Position numbers and translations under genes: made by a program
Shown here: piece after piece, positions 10,900 to 24,048 of the stretch
Layout: each line of letters starts with the position of its first letter
Position numbering within the stretch: position 1 is the stretch's first letter
The notes under the pieces: model-generated
Databases searched by the model: none
What the model was told of the DNA's origin: nothing
The model's input: the letters and a program-made list of their open reading frames with translations, nothing else
From: Acanthosoma haemorrhoidale
Taxonomy: Eukaryota; Arthropoda; Insecta; Hemiptera; Acanthosomatidae
Reading direction: 5' to 3'
DNA length: 64,000 bases
NCBI GenBank assembly: GCA_930367205.1
Contig: OV884011.1
Span: 89,823,474-89,887,473 of the forward strand

Positions 10900-13330
10900 A
10901 TAAACTAGGTTATATGGTTTTATCTACATACCTCGTATCCTATAATACACTATCTACAATCACCGGACTGGGGTGCCGTCGCCGGGCGCACATAAGTGAG
11001 CTTCCCAAATGAGGTTTAATATACAAAAAAACAGCGTTATTCACCTAAGCATTGTACGCCGAAATAAATCCCCCAAAAAAACAAACTGCCATCAATATAA
11101 TCCTTCATCCGGGAGACATCGCAGGATGTTTTCCACATGTCGTTCGTGCATATTGTTGTTATTATCATTCACTGGTTGCATTATTTCTTTGTTTTATATA
11201 TATACCTACAGATGTAAATTAAGAAATACTTTTTTTTTTTTACAGAGATCGACTAGCAGATTCCTTGTATCATTTTGTTCTTTCTCTTTCTACCTTCAGC
11301 AATTTAGAAGATTGGACGTTTTTACAACCCGAAGAAGGGTCTGAAGTTAAGGTTTTGGTTTACGGCGTACGCTATCCTACTGTGGAGGTTAGCGCTGATA
11401 TATAAGTCGAGCGGATCCCGGAGCTGCGCACTGTAAAGGCGACAAGGAAAAGCTCTCAACTTTCATGGCTCAGAAATAAGCCACTCGGGCGGTCTGTGTA
11501 GCACTGGACTTATGCGGCCAGCTGGATTCCAGTCATTGGCTCGCACACCACACAACACCATGTTAACTTTTATCTAACAACACATTGTTTAGTGTCGGTA
11601 TTTTGAGAGATGTAACTAGCCTACGCATTGCTTTCGCTGGTCGGTAGCAGGTTTTCGACTGGTTTACAAAAAAAAAACTCTGAGCCTATGTTCGACCATG
11701 AAATCAGACAAGGGTACGTGCTTTGGATAGATTAATGATAAAATTTGTTAGGACTAGGTTTAAACTTAGTTTGATCCTTTCAAGAAAACAAAATGAAACT
11801 TCATAAAGAGTATAAAAATCGGTAATAACAAAATTATATGATACGATTTTGTATACAATCATCTAATGGTCGAGGAAGGATTCATATATACTAATCAGTT
11901 TAAAGTTAATAAATAACTGATATTTGAATGAAAATGAGGACTGAGAAAACTAATACAAACATGTGATAAAATACAAACATATGGTTCGACAATATCACAT
12001 CATTGTGCATGAAGCTGTGTTTCACTCTTATGTAACTATACACAACATTTTTATTGTTCCCTTGTTCACGGACAGAGATAACTTGTGGAAACGTGATTCA
12101 GTACTACATTTGATTACAATCTAATACATTTCCACATACATATACTTATGCAATGTCCAACAAAATACCCACTACAATTACAGTTAATGTGTGATGTCGA
12201 ATTCGGCTTTTCCTACTAACCCAGAGAGCCAGAGAGCGACCCTTTAAGCACATAACATAAAGTAAGTTTTATCCCCCAAAAAAAGACACATATACGTCAA
12301 CTTGGGTTCAATTAATCATTTCAAGTTTTCTATTTTCTGCTTATGCATTATATTTTAAGCAACGTAGAATATTATGCAAGTATAAACTGATCTATTACAA
12401 TTCTAGAAAGTAGATGCATTGGATCCACGCGAGAACGATTCGATACCCTTTAGAGAAGCTTTCTTAATTAAGCCCATTACAAGACCTTGTGGTCGGTGAG
12501 GCATTCCGGTGTAGAGCAAAGTTCAAGCGGACCGAAATAGAGCCAGTTCGATTATCTCTTGTGAGAGTAGAAGAGTTATCCAGGTGGCCCTGAAGGATGA
12601 TGGCATTCAAATATGGTCGGGCAAGAGTGATAACAAAAGGATGTATGCCCACCCATCCTCCCCCCCCCCCACCGCTCAATACACACAGAAAAAGATTTCC
12701 GGTGCGCGGAAATTTGATTGGTTTAACCCCAGGTTTGAGCTAGCTCTGAGGTCGTGCGTCGCCTGCGCGTTATAAAATTGGACTCAGTGATACTTAGTCC
12801 CTTTACGTCATCCTACACCAGCTTTCCCCCCGAATCTCGGGTTACTATACCCTTCCTTTGTTGCTTACAACCTCCCCGTGTCGAGTGACTCCGACATGAG
12901 AGACACCCAATATCAATTTTAACTTGACTAAATAGAAACATTTTTGCGAGTGTAAAAGTATAAGTTTATCACGGTCCCGGAATCTACTGGTTTTATCGCA
13001 CTACTGTTGTGTTCAAGCCAAGTGTACCACTGTCTGTTCCCAAAATGGGTGTCTTTAACTCTGAAGGCATGCCATATTGTGATGTCCTTTTCGAGTTTAC
13101 CCCAATGAAGTAAATCCTGCCAATCCTTCAACTGAGCTCTCCCTTGGAGGTATGAGTAAAACCATATGGCGTAGGTGCTTAGAAAAAATTTTGGTTATAA
13201 AACTAAAACCTTTGCTTGAAAGGGGATAAATTGAGGCCATAATTCAAATATTTTAAATTATTGTTAGTGCAATAGAAAAAATAGACTATTGGGTTTAAAC
13301 CTGCTGGGACCTACTGATTTCCGTTCAGTT
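10900..13330. other. Intergenic DNA, no gene
   Basis: AT-rich, with two G+C-richer patches. One at 11340-11590 includes a TATATAAG box (listed separately). The other, at 12430-12830, includes an 11-C run at 12660-12670. The block at 10965-11090 shares short pieces, including CCGAAATAA followed by CCCAAAAAACAAAC-type tails, with 51660-51830 and may be an old dispersed repeat. No reliable coding frame. Confidence 0.4.
11399..11432 (+). promoter_or_regulatory. TATA-like box with initiator-like CACT (weak)
   Basis: TATATAAG at 11399-11406 lies 31 bp before a GCACTG context whose A is at 11430, the usual insect TATA-to-start spacing. No downstream promoter element is evident, and no convincing gene follows. 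Chance occurrence in AT-rich DNA is likely. Confidence 0.15.
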
Positions 13331-13592
<262 letters not shown>

Positions 13593-13654
13593 GACGGTTT
13601 TCCCCTACCCTTAGATACCGAATGTGATTTCGTGGTCATTCCAAGACCACATAA

Positions 13655-13800
13655 ACTACCCTGCTCCTCTTCTCCTGAGCATAGTGCTTTGTCGAGGCAG
13701 ACCTTCTAAGATCTTATGGAGTCAGATCAAAACGAATTAAGCTGCCCGCCTTATCTCTTTCTTGGCGGTCACCGGACGACGGCTAGAGGTTGTAGTGGCA
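13655..13800 (+). repeat. Dispersed repeat R, copy 1
   Basis: Shares with 27070-27265 the ordered blocks CTCCTCTTCTCCTGA, CTAAGATCTTATGGAGT, AGATCA..ACGAAT, AAGCTGCCC and TTATCTCTTTCTTG. The other copy carries about 45 extra bases between the last two blocks. It begins soon after the CT minisatellite. Family unknown; no TIR, LTR or poly(A) tail recognised. Confidence 0.65.
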
Positions 13801-13959
13801 GGCATCTCCAGCCCACTTTGGGGATATTCGACAATCTTCACACGACAGTAAAATTACAATTTTATTATTCGCCATTAATGATTGTGATGCCAAAGATGCT
13901 CAGGACAAAAGTGGAGATGGTAGCCAGGGCTAGTACTACATGACATGATTATCTTTTTG

Positions 13960-16900
13960 CAATAGATCGAGAGGTCAACGCCACTATAGACGACGAGCAA
14001 AAGGAGGAGCTGACTAAAGAATTTGGGTGTGCTTATAAACTATCATGGAATTTCGTAAATCTTGAGGTTAATAAGATCAAGGAAGGTTGTTAAATAAAGA
14101 CCATTGATGAGTTTTTAATGTAGAAGGCGTTGCTTATATTTAACTGGACTATGGATTGGTATTTTTGAATCCGTTAGTTGTGTTATGTTAGATGGTTTAT
14201 GATTTACTCTAAAGTTCTAGTCCGTATGTCCAAATCGGTTTTACTGCATGTACGTGTACAGTCCGTTTTGAAAAGTGAAATTAGAGTTTTTATCAAGCAG
14301 TATCAAAAGTTGTCTGTAACATCTATCTCACTCATGTGCCTTAAGTAGTTGTATCAGAGTCCCGCGCCAGCTTTTTATCCAGATGACAGCATAGGCATCC
14401 AACAGTGTTAGATGTGGGAAATGGTATGGAATTTAACTTTTATGGTTAAAATTCTCGAACGATCGGATCTGTCACTATTTTGTCTATTTCACCAACCATT
14501 TTTTAATTTACATCAAAGGAATTAGATCCCACAAATAATAGTTATTGACCAATTTTTGGTATCGACCGGTTTACTCACTCGTTGTTGGACTTTGAAAGGG
14601 AGATCACGCTTTGCTGACGGTTAGTGAGAGAGGAATACATTTCAATGCATTATGATTAAGAATTTCATTAGATACGGTAATAAATGAAGTAAAATGCAAT
14701 GCACTGAATGAAGGGTTCTCATTGCCTGGATATTGGCGCTTGGGACCCTGGAATGCTGGCAAATATTAATGTTGTCATCAAATATTTGTTATAACCCCAA
14801 GTCACTTCTGTTTGGTCCATTTCTCTTAGTGGAATGCACTAAATTGAGAACTAATTGTGCCAGCTAAATTCGTATTTGTGATCTGTAAGAGGTGTATTGC
14901 TATGAAGGTACTTTGCAATCCCACTAATAGTTTTGTAGATAACCCGCCTTCAGAAGGCGCGCAAACGCACAACGCAGTTAGAAGAAATTAAATGAAGTAT
15001 ATAGAGGCATGAAGAATATTATTTATAAACACGGTATGAGACTGGAATCTTTTCAATGACTCAACTGTTGGTCTAGGTTTATTTTTCCGTTGTCAAGGGC
15101 ACGGTATCGTCCGGTAGCCGACTCGGACCTGTTAGGAAATAAAGTCACCTTATTTTCTTGACCTTTCGATGGAACTGGTTTTCAAGAACGAGATTTTTAC
15201 CTACGGCCTTGACTTAATGCATATAGAGATGGTACTGCCATCAGTATAATCTTCTTTTGAGTCCCTGATCACAGCAGTCGTGAGATCAAGATCTGAAGAA
15301 AACAGTTCTATTTTGTAATAAGGAATACAGTTTTATGTATAATAACGTAAAGGTTACATTCACAAATTTTAATGACTAATCATCATAATCGTCTTTAAGA
15401 ATTATTTAAAAAAAAATCATTCAAACTATTAAATTAGCATAATAAACACTTATAATATATAAATCGAATAAAAAAAAGTATAATATGGTTGATCCGGTAC
15501 ATATAAAGTACGTACGTTAGTGATAATGAAGAAAGCGCAAGCGCAAGCTGTTTGATATGAAATTATAATAAATTGTTAAACTTTGTAAAAATAAATTATT
15601 TTTGTAATGTTTAAATTTGTTTTCCATAATGAGAGTCATGCCAATTCAGAACAGCAAACATACGAATATATCCTTAGTACAAATCATGATTAAGTTGACA
15701 TTAAAATTATTGAAAATATAACTTTGCCTATTGCACGAAAAGGGTACATTAATCTGTAATAACAACCATAAAAGATTGTGTGTAACCAAATATGTGTGTA
15801 CGTTCACATAAATAATGCCAAAATTTGCATTGCAATATTTTACACAAACCACAGCTAAAAACTATTAGACTATCGAATTGCATCTTTATTCAGTTCTTTG
15901 TTTCTTTAACTGTTATTTTCTTGATCAGACGGGCATTAAAAATTAGGAACATAAAACATCACAGCTGTCGAAATATGCTACCTAATCCTAAAAGAGAAGT
16001 CGATGGTGGACTATTTTGTTAGTTTTTGAGACAACTGAAAGTTAGCATATTTCTAACTTGCCGTAATTTTATTAGTTGCTTCATAGTACTTGCTGCTGGG
16101 TAAAGCCAACGTAGAACAAAAACATTCCTGGATTGTGAGATTATTGTGGCGTTCTGAAATTATAAATCTAATCTACTCTTGTAAATCTAACAATAGATTT
16201 TGTATGTCGAGCCTAAATCAATACACGCAAAAGCCTAAATCTGCTCATTGCAAAAACGCTTCCCTTGGAAAACCCTAAGTGGCAAAGACTATACCGTTAG
16301 ATGTTTTGGATTTGATCACCCCTCGTGTACGCAAACACTAAAAATAAATTGACGTCTGTATCTATGTTTCGCAGCCTCTTCCTAACCAAAATTGATTGAA
16401 TTTTTTTCCCGCTAAGAAAGAAAGATTCTAATCGTGAAATATGTTTAGAATAAAGTTTTCCCTGCTGAGAAACTGATTAAATTACACACATGCGCCCTAC
16501 TGAAATCCGATAGTTACTTGTTGAACTGCTTATTAGAAGGTTAGCCCTCGAGGTCTTGAGTCCTGCCTCTAATTAAGAGGCTCTAATATTAGAGGCTTCT
16601 TCTATGGTAGATGCTTACAAGTAACGATTTTCATAATCATAGCAATAATTTTAAATACTAATTAGATGAAATAGGGTCGACTTGAAGAAGAAATAAGATG
16701 GAATAAACAAGAAGTATTTACGCCTTCCAACAAATTTTATTCTCAAAAAACGCCGTGACCAACAATAATTGGTTAGTCCTGCAAGGCTGCTCTAAAAGGC
16801 TAAAACATGCGAAGAGACAGCTATAACGAAAGAAACGTATTTATGGCTTTAAAAATATATTCATAAAACAAATCAATATTGTGTAGTCAAATTGATAAAA

Positions 16901-17590
16901 ACAATACTTTTAAAAATGAAGTAAAGTTATAAAGCAGTGGACAAGCAAAGAGTTAACTGAAAATTTTCTATAAATATTAGAACAATAGAGAGATAATTTA
17001 TTTCGCAAAGTGTTAATGCTAACTTCAATGGGTTTTTGCTACACATAATCAATCGTTCCTGTAAATGACATCACAAATATGTTGCTAAATACTATAATAA
17101 AAAATTACAATGTTTTGCCAAATACCACTAACTTAATAGAGATAATAATAACAATAAAACGATTATTTTATATAAATTAAGTGTAGAAATGATGCCATCT
17201 CGTCCTATTGATTGAAGGCATTATTCCCAAAAGGCCGTGCCACTGTAACGCACAACTCTTTTGGTTGGGTCAATTTACACTGCATGCTAATTTGCCCTTT
17301 GTTGATACGTAAATACTTGTTTACTCCCTGAGATATGAATACAGGACATTCGGTACTATAAAATTAATTAATAAATAAAGCATTTTGTTTATAGTCGACT
17401 TCCTAGATGGAATTTCTTTTTATGACATCAATTTTTAGTTGAGCAAGTAGCGTTGCCGTGGTAATTACAATTTGTTAGTACAATTTTAACACAATTAGCG
17501 ATTGCTACGTTAGTACTTAGCAATGGGTTAATATTGATATACGATTTCATTCATACATTCTCATGCCGGCAGTATTTCCAATATATTTTC
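13960..17590. other. Intergenic DNA, nothing coding
   Basis: AT-rich. A 40-bp stretch at 14215-14250 resembles part of the J1 RT region (CCGTATGTCCAAATCGGTTTTA) and may be a tiny relic. A small hairpin set lies at 16565-16596, where GCCTCTAAT and ATTAGAGGC pair. No RNA gene or long frame with motifs. Confidence 0.45.
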
Positions 17591-17599
17591 ATAAATGCC

Positions 17600-18010
17600 C
17601 TTATTCACAGGCATACAATATAGGCATATGCACAAAGCCCATGAATCACCCTAAATAACAAGCAAGTCCCTCCTACAGTAGACAGAAGCAGGGATCTGGG
17701 AGTTATCCCCTCGTTGATCCAGTGCCACATTACCGTACCCATATGTAGCAATACTTCGGGAACCGCAGACCCTGCGGACACGAGGTAATATTTCCCAGTC
17801 CCAGGACTATGACGAGGCCATTGCCAATTCAATCTCCAATGAGGAGTGTAGTGTGTGAGTGTGTGTGTGTGTGTGTGTGGATATAGATGACGTTTAGGGT
17901 TAGGGAGTAAGGATAATTTTTGTAGGGAATTTAAAACATTTAGAGTGAATGCGTTCGACAATAATAGGTATATTAAGGTCACCGAGTCTCTCCATTGATG
18001 AGGTGGAATG
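17600..18010 (-). mobile_element. Diverged J1-type LINE fragment
   Basis: Read on the minus strand, codons around 17980-17927 encode DLNIPIIVERIHSKCFKF, equivalent to DLNIPYILELIPSKFMKF in the J1 copy at 29806. Further along, HWRLNWQWPRH (about 17845-17808) matches the J1 terminal RRLKRQWPRDLL. The two lie in different frames, so the gene is frameshifted. A (GT)n run at 17855-17879 is embedded between the two blocks. The 142-codon frame spanning 17605-18033 partly overlaps this but is not the ancestral frame throughout. The 3' boundary is approximate. Confidence 0.65.
17855..17879 (+). repeat. (GT)n microsatellite
   Basis: Short GT dinucleotide array with one interruption, inside the diverged LINE relic. 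Confidence 0.9.
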
Positions 18011-18039
18011 GTGCATTTAGTGTGGACATCCATATAACA

Positions 18040-19870
18040 TTAAAAATAAAAGATACGCATTATGATCGTTTGATAAATAGGTATTTTGTTTTCTATTCAT
18101 ACTTATAATTATTTGAGTGAGGTTATCTATTCAGCAGTCAGTTGTCCGAAACCACGATTGAACTCTTGGGCGGAAGAGCTAGGTTCAAATTAATTGAAAA
18201 CATCTCAAACGAAAAATATTTACTCTTTTAATTTCATTCCGATACAAATTAAATGAGTCTTATTACTACATCTAGGTGAAAAATGCGTCTCATAGGGAAA
18301 AATCAGCATGAGAAAAAAAAATAGGGATTACAGAACAAGGCACACAAAGCATTCAAGCTCATATAATATTCATACAGGATAAAAATAGACCGTATATTAT
18401 CCCCTCCTTTTCCCTGCAACGGCAAGATCATTGGTAAAAAATACACTTAAGAGTAAAGGGGACAGGATATGTGGACCAGATGTCTCCCGGCTCTGATCAT
18501 ATTGGCTCCCAAGGAGAAAAATAAAAATGAAAAAGAAAAAGAAGCAGATTTTACTTTTCTTCATCCCTGATTTTTTTTTTTTTTTTTTTTTTCATTTTCC
18601 CTTTATTCCATATGAAATCAGCATATCGTAAGCAGTTGATATCAAATGATATACTTCAGATCTAAAATCGAGATGTGTTTATTTTCGAGGATTTCTATAA
18701 AAAAAAAGATAAAATGTTATTTTAGGTCAACATTTCCCGACAGACCAGGTCCAAAAAATTTTCTTTGCCTTAAAGTAAAGCATATAACCCCTTTTTCATG
18801 GTAGAATTTATTTTGGTATTTAAAAACAATGATTCCCAGAAGTGAAATAAAAAAAAAATGAATGTTTTCAGTAAGTCGTTACATCATCGAGTGGCCATGA
18901 AAAATATACTGCATGATTTCCGGATGTCGTTAAATATAACCAAATCAAACTACGTTATAAAACACGATTATTAAAAATTATGTGGCTGTGGAATGAAATT
19001 TCCACATCTAAGCGTGTCTAAAATATCATGGAAATTAGAATGGAGTTTATGAGTCAAGTCACTTTCGCTAAGGGCGGGACTTTTAGTCCTCTTAGGACGA
19101 AAACCGCCCGGGCAGGTCAGTGATCGTTGTTTATTCCCCAATTCCAGAATCTGAAGAACCATTCCCAGTCGTAAAACCCAGGCCATACTTGCGTAAGCCT
19201 TTTTTTTTTTTTTCTTTTTTTAACCACTTCTGCATTAAATGTAACCTGCCACTCTCAGGGTCGGAATTTATATCAACTTTATTTCGAAATATTCTCTACA
19301 AAAAAATTTTTTTTTTTTTACCAGTTATAACCTAAACTCTTTCTCGTTTACCACTCATTTTTATACTGGTAGAATTACATTCAAAGAATTACATACACGA
19401 TTTTTCAATGAGATTTTAATGTTAAAAATGCATAATATGTATTATTATTATTATTACTTGTCTATTTATGAGTACATTTTAAAGCTCCTAATAACAGTAA
19501 TTTTTTTGTGCAAGAATAAATTTGATGTTAGACAATACGGCACAGAACCATATTATAAAAAAATATAATGAATTTTTAAGATCACAACAGTGTCTCATCA
19601 AATTTTAAGATCTTGATATTGTCGGATTACAAGTAGGAAGTACAAAAGAAATAATTACAGTAATATTATGAAATAAATATGGGGACAGAAATCTGCACCC
19701 GTCAAAATATTAATACATTTACGAAATCATAACTTATTTAATTCGAATTCGAGTAGACAGGTTTCTTGTTTATCACCTTGGGATGAAAAAATAAATAAGT
19801 TAAATTTTCACCAAATTTGTTAATGAACGACTTCCGACATGGCATGTGTGCCTATTTTTTGTGAGAACCA
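18040..19870. other. Intergenic DNA with a 22-T tract
   Basis: AT-rich. T22 at 18571-18592 is followed by TTTATT 11 bases on. On the minus strand this is an AATAAA signal shortly before a poly(A) tail, so it may be the end of a minus-strand retroposed sequence. No coding motif and no target-site duplication found. Confidence 0.35.
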
Positions 19871-19881
19871 TTTTTGAGTAA

Positions 19882-20101
19882 AATAACGCCCTATTTTGTC
19901 TTCCTACGAGTTATTATACACAAACGCTTTCAGCAGCCTGTGCTGCCATTCTCACTCTGAATGTTTTTAATGATAGCGGCCTGACTTACAAGAATAGCAC
20001 CACACCATTCTGAAAACATGAAACTGGTAGTATTAACTGGTGAAAACGGTTGGCAATAAGAAATAAATAACTTTTGGGAGGACTAAAATAGGACGAGATT
20101 T
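19882..20101. mobile_element. Near-palindromic MITE, family M, copy 1
   Basis: Non-coding element about 220 bp long. The left end AAATAACGCCCTATTTTGTC pairs with the right end GACTAAAATAGGACG. Internal blocks CGCTTTCAGCAG (left) and AATAAGAAATAAATAAC (right) recur in the copies at 24049 and 59460. There is no transposase frame, so movement would depend on an enzyme encoded elsewhere. Confidence 0.7.
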
Positions 20102-20109
20102 ACTTAATA

Positions 20110-21187
20110 TATACACGCAAGCAGCAATTATAGCATTATTTTTTTTTTTACCATTTCTTCAATTTTCACTGTTTTTTTCAAATTGTTGATGCAAACATTA
20201 ACATGCAAACACTCGAGAAACAGTATAAACATCAATTCTGGAACTAAATCCTACCACATAAATATCCTAACACTGAGTTACAGCGTTTTTATAACCATAA
20301 TTTAAATTAAACTGTCACACCTAGTAGTCACACTAAGACTGCTAACTATGAGTAGAATATTTACGAATTGTCCAGAACTTTATATAACCGTTAATTTTAT
20401 TTGCATTCGCCTACGGTCCAACTTCTAACCCTCTTGTACTACATAATTTATATGTTATTGTAATAGTCCGATAACAACTCAAGAGGAAGGATGAACGTAT
20501 GAATCACAAGCCATACGTCGATTGCCAACAACAAAACGTTTGCCAGGGGAAGGGGAAGTGATGGGGTAAAAAATGTAGAAGATAATAAAAAGTGGAAATT
20601 ATCTCGAGGCGATAGTGTCGTTCGCCTTGAACCGGTGACTCAGTGCTCGACAAAAAGAGGATAGGAAAACTGGTCCCTTCCAGTGGCATTTCGGCCCGGC
20701 TCTGGCCGGCAACTCACTTTCAACCGGAATGGAAATGATCAGCGTCACTTTGTGAAACACACCAACAACAACCATTACAGGAGCATCGATTGGTTAACTG
20801 TTCAGATGAAGCACAACCAAGGGAAGGTGTAGTGCCATTTTGTGATTTTCATCAAAAGTGTCAATCATTATTTCTGATAATTCGGCCGTAGACGTGGCGT
20901 GGATCAGTTTTAGTCATGGATGAAAATATCTGACATGAAATTTCGTTAACAGTAACAATTATAATAATATGGATGTAACACGTTCCCATGATTAATAATT
21001 TATTAAAAGCAATTTATTTACCATAATTATAAAACAATAAAATTAGATATTGATTAGATACAAATTATAAACCAGGCAAGGAGTTGAAATATGAATAATA
21101 GCTAACGGAATTTATAAATTTTTAAAATGAACATTTTACTCATAACCAAGAGCATAACTTATTGATTCGAATATTAATAAGGCTTTA
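20110..21187. other. Intergenic DNA, nothing recognised
   Basis: AT-rich apart from a G+C-richer patch at 20600-20830 containing a CGGCC/GGCCG hairpin. The 61-codon frame on the minus strand there has no motif. The last 12 bases (21176-21187) are the left target-site duplication of the following LINE end. Confidence 0.45.
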
Positions 21188-21326
21188 TATTGTATGAATG
21201 AGCGAGTGAATGATGAATTGTAAATATGGTATGAATGATAACATTTATCTCAATTACTCATTGCCTAATAAAAGGCAGATTGTAATTTTATCTTAATAAA
21301 ATTGATTGAAACCGGGAAAAAAAAAA
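21188..21326 (+). mobile_element. J1 LINE 3' end with target-site duplication
   Basis: Very short 5'-truncated insertion. It contains the J1 terminal region (GAATGAGCGAGTGAATGA...GGCAGATTGTAATTTTATC), an AATAAA signal, about 20 further bases ending ACCGGG, then a poly(A) tail. Identical 12-bp repeats AATAAGGCTTTA at 21176-21187 and 21327-21338 flank it. This copy shows where the complete J1 3' end lies. Confidence 0.88.
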
Positions 21327-21339
21327 AATAAGGCTTTAA

Positions 21340-24048
21340 GTAATCATTCTTGTTACATAGATGCTCAATGGAGATTTAGAATAAAAGAACAGTTATGTTA
21401 GAATAGACTTGATTAAAAAGTCGATTCGTAAACCAGTTGCCCATATTATTTTTACAATTATAAACCAGACTGCCATTTGTTAAAAAATAATTATAAACGC
21501 AGTGATGCAGAAAATGAATCAACGATAAAAAGAGATGTATATTTCTTAGAAACTTCTTGAAAATCTTTGTTCTAATTTTAGAAAATTAAAAATAGCTTAT
21601 AAACTGACAAATTTTTTTGTATTACATTTTATAAGACAGTGACTTCAGCCAAAGGAGGATTCGGAATATTTAATCATGAATAGCTTTTCAACAGTGAATT
21701 CAAGAATATTACGAGTCGGAAAAATCAGCTGAATTCGTTAATCTGATAATATCTTCTATATATATTTTATCAATGTAGGAAGTTATCAAAGAGCGTTTGA
21801 TTGACGTCTTCCTAGTAGAACATAAAGACACACAGAAACGACGAAGGATAGGAAGATGTTCGAGCAGTACTAGTTTCAAAATAGAACCCGTCCTTGCGGA
21901 CTCGGCAATAATCGACTGAGCTAGAGAACTCCATTCTCCTGTCACACAGCAGATACGAACGGAAGTGAATATTACTTCTGAGCCGAAAGTTAAATAATCT
22001 TTGTAGAGGAGACTCTTTTAAAAGAAACGAAAGAAAAGCTTCATTATGAAGTACAAGCGAAACACTGTTATATACAAATATTAAGAGTTACGTTACTGCA
22101 TACTGGGTGGAATGACTAGGGACAATTGTGGGAACAAGTGGGGTCTGGAGCTAAAGCCGAGGGATATATGAATAAGAAAAGAATATTTCTGGGAATAGGG
22201 AGTAAGGGAAGTAAGGGAGGTTGCCTACCTATAAACAACAGGAACCATCGGTGACTTCCATGTAGTCACGAGGCAGGTATACAGTTCGGCTCAACCCCCT
22301 TCAACTTTTAGCATTATATATAATATTAGTATTATAATATTCTTAGCATTGTAAAACTGATGATAAACGGCACTTCCAGATATTATGGAACTCAAGTACT
22401 ATTATTAGTAAAAGTAGAACACACTTTATACGGTCTTACCTACCAAGTCCCAAATAGAACTAGGCGAACGTTTAAATGATTTAGTGATTTGGAGACATAG
22501 AATAGTAGACTAAATAATTTATAACGAATAGTAGTACTATTCATATGCCGAAAAAAAATTCAGGTATAAAAAATGATCACATATGGAAAGAAACATTTAG
22601 GCGAGGAGTAAATGAATAAGTCTCGAACGGTAGAAGATACATTTTATTTGTAGGCAAAACTGAACGATCAATGGGGTTTTCGATATGCAGCTACTGATTG
22701 CCAACGACCAATCTTCTCAAGAATCAATCCAGTGTCGAGTTTTTTTCTTCATTCTTTTCATCCACGAAAGAAATAAAAGGAGACTGAATTAATTCTTTCT
22801 TCAGCTGTCATTCTTTTTTTTCTCTCAACCCTCTGCCTCCCCCTCCCCCCTCCCCTCTCCCCGCTGCTCGGGGAAATCAAAACTAACAATGAAATATCGA
22901 TTCGATAGACGACGCATAATTAAATATCAAAAGGCAATACTATTGGTTTAGTATTTAGTGTCGTTAAATCTAGATTCATAAGTACATACCATTCAGAGAA
23001 AATCCAGTTATCTACAGCTAGATAGTGGTAAATTAAACGATAAGATGCAAGTTGAGATGGCTGTGATGCGAAAAACTTTTTACACTAACGATCTTTTCTT
23101 TGAAATGAAGGAAAGTAGGTTGATAGGTTTAGGCATTTATAGTTTAAAACCATTTGGTCATCAATGCTAGTCAAAAAAAAACTCCAACATAATAAAAGGT
23201 CACACCAAGTAAACTGGTGGGGAATATCGATTAATTCCATACTGTAGATAAAACTGGAAGTTGAAAATTTCTACTACTTATTGATACTACTATTGATTTC
23301 AAGATTGAAAATCAATACGATTATAAATCTGGCAGAGACCGCCGTTCGTTACAAAATTACTAGTGCCTTAGATGAGTGAAGATGATATCAACAAGCTTTG
23401 AATCCATGGGACTACGCACCATGAAGAGTTAGAGGCAGCTGAATGTTGTCGACTTGGTTGGAAGGTAGCGCTGGCGCTAGTTAGATTAGCACAGGCCGTC
23501 ACCTCTTGACGTTAATTCGGGTTTCTTAACCGAATTTGCAGCTCCTTTATTCATACAGTTACTCATTCAAACTCAGAAGGCTCTGTGCACACCGACCAGC
23601 CCAATCGCCCAAAGAAATAATCCTGAAGCAGGCTAATGGAATAATTTTATTTCCTGAAGAATTATGAGCATTTGTATAATATTACAACAGTTTGATGGTT
23701 GTGGGGAGTTGACGTTGAGTGCAATGAAAACTACTGTTTGCCCATAATGTCCAAAAAGGCAAACACAAGCGCGTTCAGAAGTCACGTTGTAATTATCAAG
23801 TGCTTAGCATTCTTTGTAGTGTGGGCGGTGTTTAAATCTACTGATCGTTAGCTATTTTAAACCGACTGAAGTTGGTGAGATTTAAAATAAAATAAATATT
23901 TAACGTTAACTAATTACTCACGATAAGTATTTGAAATAAACGCTTAGTGGATAACATAAGCGTGCCGATAATAAAGGAAATGTTAACCCTTAAAGATGAA
24001 GGATCAAAATTCATTATTCGAGGCGTTTCCTTACCCAATTTGGTTTCA
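21340..24048. other. Intergenic DNA, no gene
   Basis: AT-rich, with a C-rich pyrimidine tract at 22834-22862. A 78-codon minus frame at 21709-21945 shows no motif. No repeat partner recognised for the 23380-23640 patch of higher G+C. Confidence 0.45.

Noticed and set aside
11515..11575. tRNA-like block TGTAGCACTGG...GGATTCCAGTC
   Set aside because: The B box deviates and stems do not form; no second copy in the window to support a SINE.
14215..14250. Match to the J1 RT region (CCGTATGTCCAAATCGG)
   Set aside because: Only about 30 bases, with mismatches and no continuing homology; could be chance.
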